This document shows positions 61,603 to 64,000 of a stretch of DNA of 64,000 nucleotides, piece after piece (positions within the stretch are counted from its first letter, which is position 1; each line of letters opens with the position of its first letter). The notes under the pieces are model-generated. The model was not told where the DNA came from, did no database searches, and saw only the letters and a list, made by a program, of their open reading frames with translations. The stretch is from JAKFWF01 sp963732635. GTDB lineage: Bacteria; Pseudomonadota; Alphaproteobacteria; Rhizobiales; Hyphomicrobiaceae. Location of the stretch: the NCBI GenBank assembly GCA_963732635.1, contig CAVTAL010000035.1, positions 682,001-746,000 on the forward strand, written 5' to 3'. The translations under genes were made by a program, and so were the position numbers.

Positions 61603-63270
61603 ATGATCAATAGTCAACAACTTACTCAGCTCGGCGTCAGTTTGGCAAAGCTCGGCGTTCGTAAGCTTGCGCTGCTTGGCGTGATCGGCGTGATGGTCAT
61701 GATAGCCGTTGGCGTTGCCGCCTATTATCTCGGCAGGCCTGCTATGCAGCCGATATATACTGGGCTATCGAGCCAAGATGTAACGCGCATTACCGCCGCG
61801 TTGGCTGAGGTTGGGGTGGCATTCGATGTGAACGAACAGCGAAACGCGGTCATGGTGCCTTTTGGCCAGACGGCGCGCGCGCGGACTTTGCTTGCTCAGA
61901 AGGGTTTGCCGACCAGCGCTCGTGCTGGGTATGAGCTTTTTGATCAACTTGGCTCGATCGGTTTAACCTCATTCATGCAGGAGATTACGCGAGTTCGCGC
62001 ACTTGAAGGCGAAATTGCGCGGACCATCCAGGCATTAGATGGTGTCGGCGCTGCGCGGGTGCATTTGGTTCTGTCTGAGGCGGGCACTTTCAGAAAGGAG
62101 CGTCGCGATGCTACTGCGTCGGTCCTATTGAGGGTGGACGAGAAGTGGAATGGAGCATCTGGGCAGGTTGTTCGCCACATCGTGGCTGCCGCCGTGCCGG
62201 GCATGAAGCTCGACCAAGTCAGTGTTGCCAGCACCGACGGGCGGATGCTGGTAGCAGGCGGCGATGAGCAAAGCCTCGGTTCGCATCGGCTTGCAGAGAT
62301 GGAAAAATCAATGGCAGCCGAGTTGGAGCAGCGCGCGGGCCGCACGTTGGCATCGACATTGGGCGGTGGAAACTTTCAGATCAGCGCCACTGTGCGCCTT
62401 GATGTGGATCGGCAGCAGGTGAATGAAACAATCTTCGATCCGAAGTCGCGCATCGAGCGGTCTGTCAGGGTCGTTAAGCAATCTGGTTCCACCGAAGAGG
62501 GTGGGAGTAAGCCGGCGGTCGGAGTCGAAGCTAATGTGCCCAAGGAAGAAGCGAGCGCGACGGAAAGTGATAAGCGACGACAACGAGAGGATCGTCGGGA
62601 GGAATTGACGAATTACGAGCTCAACTCGAAAACCGTACAAACCGTACGGGAGGGTTATCGTATTCAAAAACTAGCAATTGCGGTAGTTGTGAGCCGTAAG
62701 CATGTAGCCAATTCAATCGGCCCGAACGCCGACGCAAGTGCAATTGATGCAAGGTTGGCTGACCTCAATCGATTGATATCTGCTGCCACTGGGGCCAACC
62801 CGGATAGAGATCGTGTCGAGATTACTGCGGTCGATCTCGGTGCGAACGCATCGGCGCTCGCACCTGTCGCTGGGCCAGGTTTCATGGATTATCTAATCTT
62901 GAATACCGGCACAGCCATCAATGCACTCACTATGTTGCTGATCGTTGTGGTTGTGATCTGGTTCGGCGTTAAGCCGATTTCTCGAATACTTTCCGAGCAA
63001 GCCGAACTCGCCGAGCCGGCCGCTTCGGGAGGCATGCTGGCTTCCAATTTCGGTAGTGGGCTTCCACCGCCGATGGCAGAGATGCCGATGAGCCTAGGCA
63101 GCCCGATGGGCGGTCCCGTGAGTAGCGAGGTGGGGGGGCTTGGTGGAGCGCCAGGACGGCCGATTCCGGACGCCGCAGCACGCGATCGGCTCGCAGCAAT
63201 TGTTGAGTTCGACGATGTCGAAGTGACGAAAGTACTGAAGAAATGGATGCTGGAAACGAGGGGAATCTGA
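61603..63270 (+). CDS. fliF: Flagellar MS-ring protein FliF
   Basis: 555 residues forming the basal-body MS ring. Membrane helices near the start (LGVIGVMVMIAVGVAAYYLG) and near the end (ALTMLLIVVVVIWFGVKPIS) flank the periplasmic ring-building domains (SARAGYELFDQLGSIGLTSF; VVRHIVAAAVPGMKLDQVSV). The C-terminus (AAIVEFDDVEVTKVLKKWML) is the FliG-binding tail. The start at 61603 gives MINSQQLTQLGVSLAKLG. The IS1380 right end is 159 bp upstream, so the insertion lies in or near its promoter. Confidence 0.95.
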   Translation: MINSQQLTQLGVSLAKLGVRKLALLGVIGVMVMIAVGVAAYYLGRPAMQPIYTGLSSQDVTRITAALAEVGVAFDVNEQRNAVMVPFGQTARARTLLAQKGLPTSARAGYELFDQLGSIGLTSFMQEITRVRALEGEIARTIQALDGVGAARVHLVLSEAGTFRKERRDATASVLLRVDEKWNGASGQVVRHIVAAAVPGMKLDQVSVASTDGRMLVAGGDEQSLGSHRLAEMEKSMAAELEQRAGRTLASTLGGGNFQISATVRLDVDRQQVNETIFDPKSRIERSVRVVKQSGSTEEGGSKPAVGVEANVPKEEASATESDKRRQREDRREELTNYELNSKTVQTVREGYRIQKLAIAVVVSRKHVANSIGPNADASAIDARLADLNRLISAATGANPDRDRVEITAVDLGANASALAPVAGPGFMDYLILNTGTAINALTMLLIVVVVIWFGVKPISRILSEQAELAEPAASGGMLASNFGSGLPPPMAEMPMSLGSPMGGPVSSEVGGLGGAPGRPIPDAAARDRLAAIVEFDDVEVTKVLKKWMLETRGI

Positions 63271-63914
63271 TGGGCAAGCCCGTCCACCGTTTTTTGGAAG
63301 AGTTCGTGAGTGACGATGGGCACTCGTCGGCGGTCGTGCTGAGCCTGCGGCCACGGCCCGTCGAGCGCATCGCCGTGCCCGACCCCATGGCGATCACGTT
63401 GCAGGAAGCCTACGCGCGGGGACGTCAGGAAGGTGAGGGTGCTGCTCGAGCAACCGTTGAGTTCGACATGGCAGCACTGGCTGCAGACTGCGAGCGCCGG
63501 TTGGAGGTCGTCAAGGCTCTCTTTTCCAAGAATACCGCCGATAACCTTGCACGCGAGCTTCGCGAAGGATTGTCACAGATCGGTGCACATGTTTCCGAGC
63601 AGGTGGCGATAGTCTTGCTACCCTTCCTCGGTGATCGCGTCGCGAAACTGGCAATCCGAGAATTCGCAACCGAGTTGCGTAGCATTGTCGAGGATACGAG
63701 AGCGAGTATCGTCGAACTCAGTGGCCCTGATGAGTTGGTGAAGCCATTGTTGCTCCAACTCGAAAACGAGACCACATGGAAGGCTGGCTCTGCCGGTCCT
63801 GAAATTCGCCGGGGCGAGGGAGGTCAATCTGAACTGCGCGCTGTAATAGATTGCTCGGTGATCGAGACGAGGCTCGCTGAATGGATCGAGCGCATTAAAG
63901 TGGCTACGCGCTGA
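63270..63914 (+). CDS. FliH-like flagellar export ATPase regulator
   Basis: 214 residues. The start at 63270 overlaps the fliF stop (TGATG). Helical middle DFDMAALAADCERRLEVVKA-like sequence (EFDMAALAADCERRLEVVKA) and the C-terminal VIDCSVIETRLAEWIERIKV resemble the FliH tail (ADWSVIETRLAEW-like). FliH holds the export ATPase FliI. Here the assignment rests on position after fliF and the C-terminal motif. Confidence 0.7.
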   Translation: MGKPVHRFLEEFVSDDGHSSAVVLSLRPRPVERIAVPDPMAITLQEAYARGRQEGEGAARATVEFDMAALAADCERRLEVVKALFSKNTADNLARELREGLSQIGAHVSEQVAIVLLPFLGDRVAKLAIREFATELRSIVEDTRASIVELSGPDELVKPLLLQLENETTWKAGSAGPEIRRGEGGQSELRAVIDCSVIETRLAEWIERIKVATR

Positions 63915-64000
63915 TGCCGAACAATGAAGATGCCCCGGCCGAACAGATTGTCATTATTCGCCGCCGCGGCGGAGAAGGAGAGGACGGCCATCATGGCGGC
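63914..64000 (+). CDS. motB: Flagellar motor protein MotB, N-terminal start only
   Basis: 29 codons before the window ends. APAEQIVIIRRRGGEGEDGH followed by HGG matches the distinctive N-terminus of rhizobial MotB (EIIIVRRRGGDHDDGHHGG-like), just before its membrane helix. The ATG overlaps the preceding stop (TGATG). A stator protein; the gene continues beyond the window. Confidence 0.72.
   Translation, partial: MPNNEDAPAEQIVIIRRRGGEGEDGHHGG

Noticed and set aside
25650..64000. CRISPR array or toxin-antitoxin/defence system in the accessory half
   Set aside because: No regularly spaced repeats, Cas genes or recognisable toxin-antitoxin pairs were found by reading.

Overview
The window reads as an alphaproteobacterial chromosome segment, most likely Hyphomicrobiales (Bradyrhizobium/Xanthobacteraceae-like). 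The reasons are its high G+C, the argH-lptM-lysA gene order beside a divergent tlpA, the alphaproteobacterial flagellar regulators FlaF and FlbT, and an FtcR-type regulator directly upstream of flgE. Family assignments come from reading the translated sequence; no database search was run.

Core half (1-25650). A leftward sugar/polyol ABC operon (Tat-exported binding protein, two permeases, two Gfo/Idh/MocA oxidoreductases, the last frameshifted and cut by the window edge) is followed by guaA, lysA, lptM and argH, with tlpA divergent. A fused HyuA-HyuB 5-oxoprolinase is divergent from a winged-helix regulator and a complete TRAP transporter (small permease, large permease, receptor). Two copies of a palindromic GC-rich repeat lie in frame inside the oxoprolinase gene and a third lies after the TRAP operon. 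Next come a DUF2147 protein, a TerB/J-domain protein, an AmpD-like amidase, an EamA exporter, a small His-rich SEC-C protein, TspO, a frameshifted gloB, a DUF985 cupin and an NYN-LOTUS protein. This half ends at tRNA-Lys(TTT).

Accessory half (25650-64000). A tyrosine integrase and an excisionase-like gene sit directly against tRNA-Lys, marking an integrated island whose far end is not in the window. From 27 to 42 kb, insertion-sequence debris (IS1595, IS200, IS630, ISL3, IS5, IS1380, IS66) surrounds a GntR regulator, a J-domain protein, a GGDEF-EAL enzyme, two PilZ proteins and an ATP-grasp-like protein. One IS1595-family element is split into two halves in opposite orientation 11.5 kb apart. 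Both halves keep the same 8-bp target duplication, so an inversion can be read directly from the sequence.

From 42.5 to 64 kb lies a flagellar locus: ftcR, flgE, flgK, flgL, flaF, flbT, flgD, fliQ, flhA, fliR, a FliJ-like gene, a FlgJ/CheL-like gene, a FlgN-like gene, a FliL-like gene, two flagellin genes pointing away from each other, fliF, a fliH-like gene and the start of motB. Both flagellins are disrupted near the C-terminus but share a conserved 5' leader. More IS copies lie between the flagellins and fliF. The locus resembles the secondary (lateral-type) flagellar systems of rhizobia. Several single-base frameshifts (MocA-like gene, gloB, flagellins, transposases) are either real decay or residual assembly errors; the sequence alone cannot separate these.
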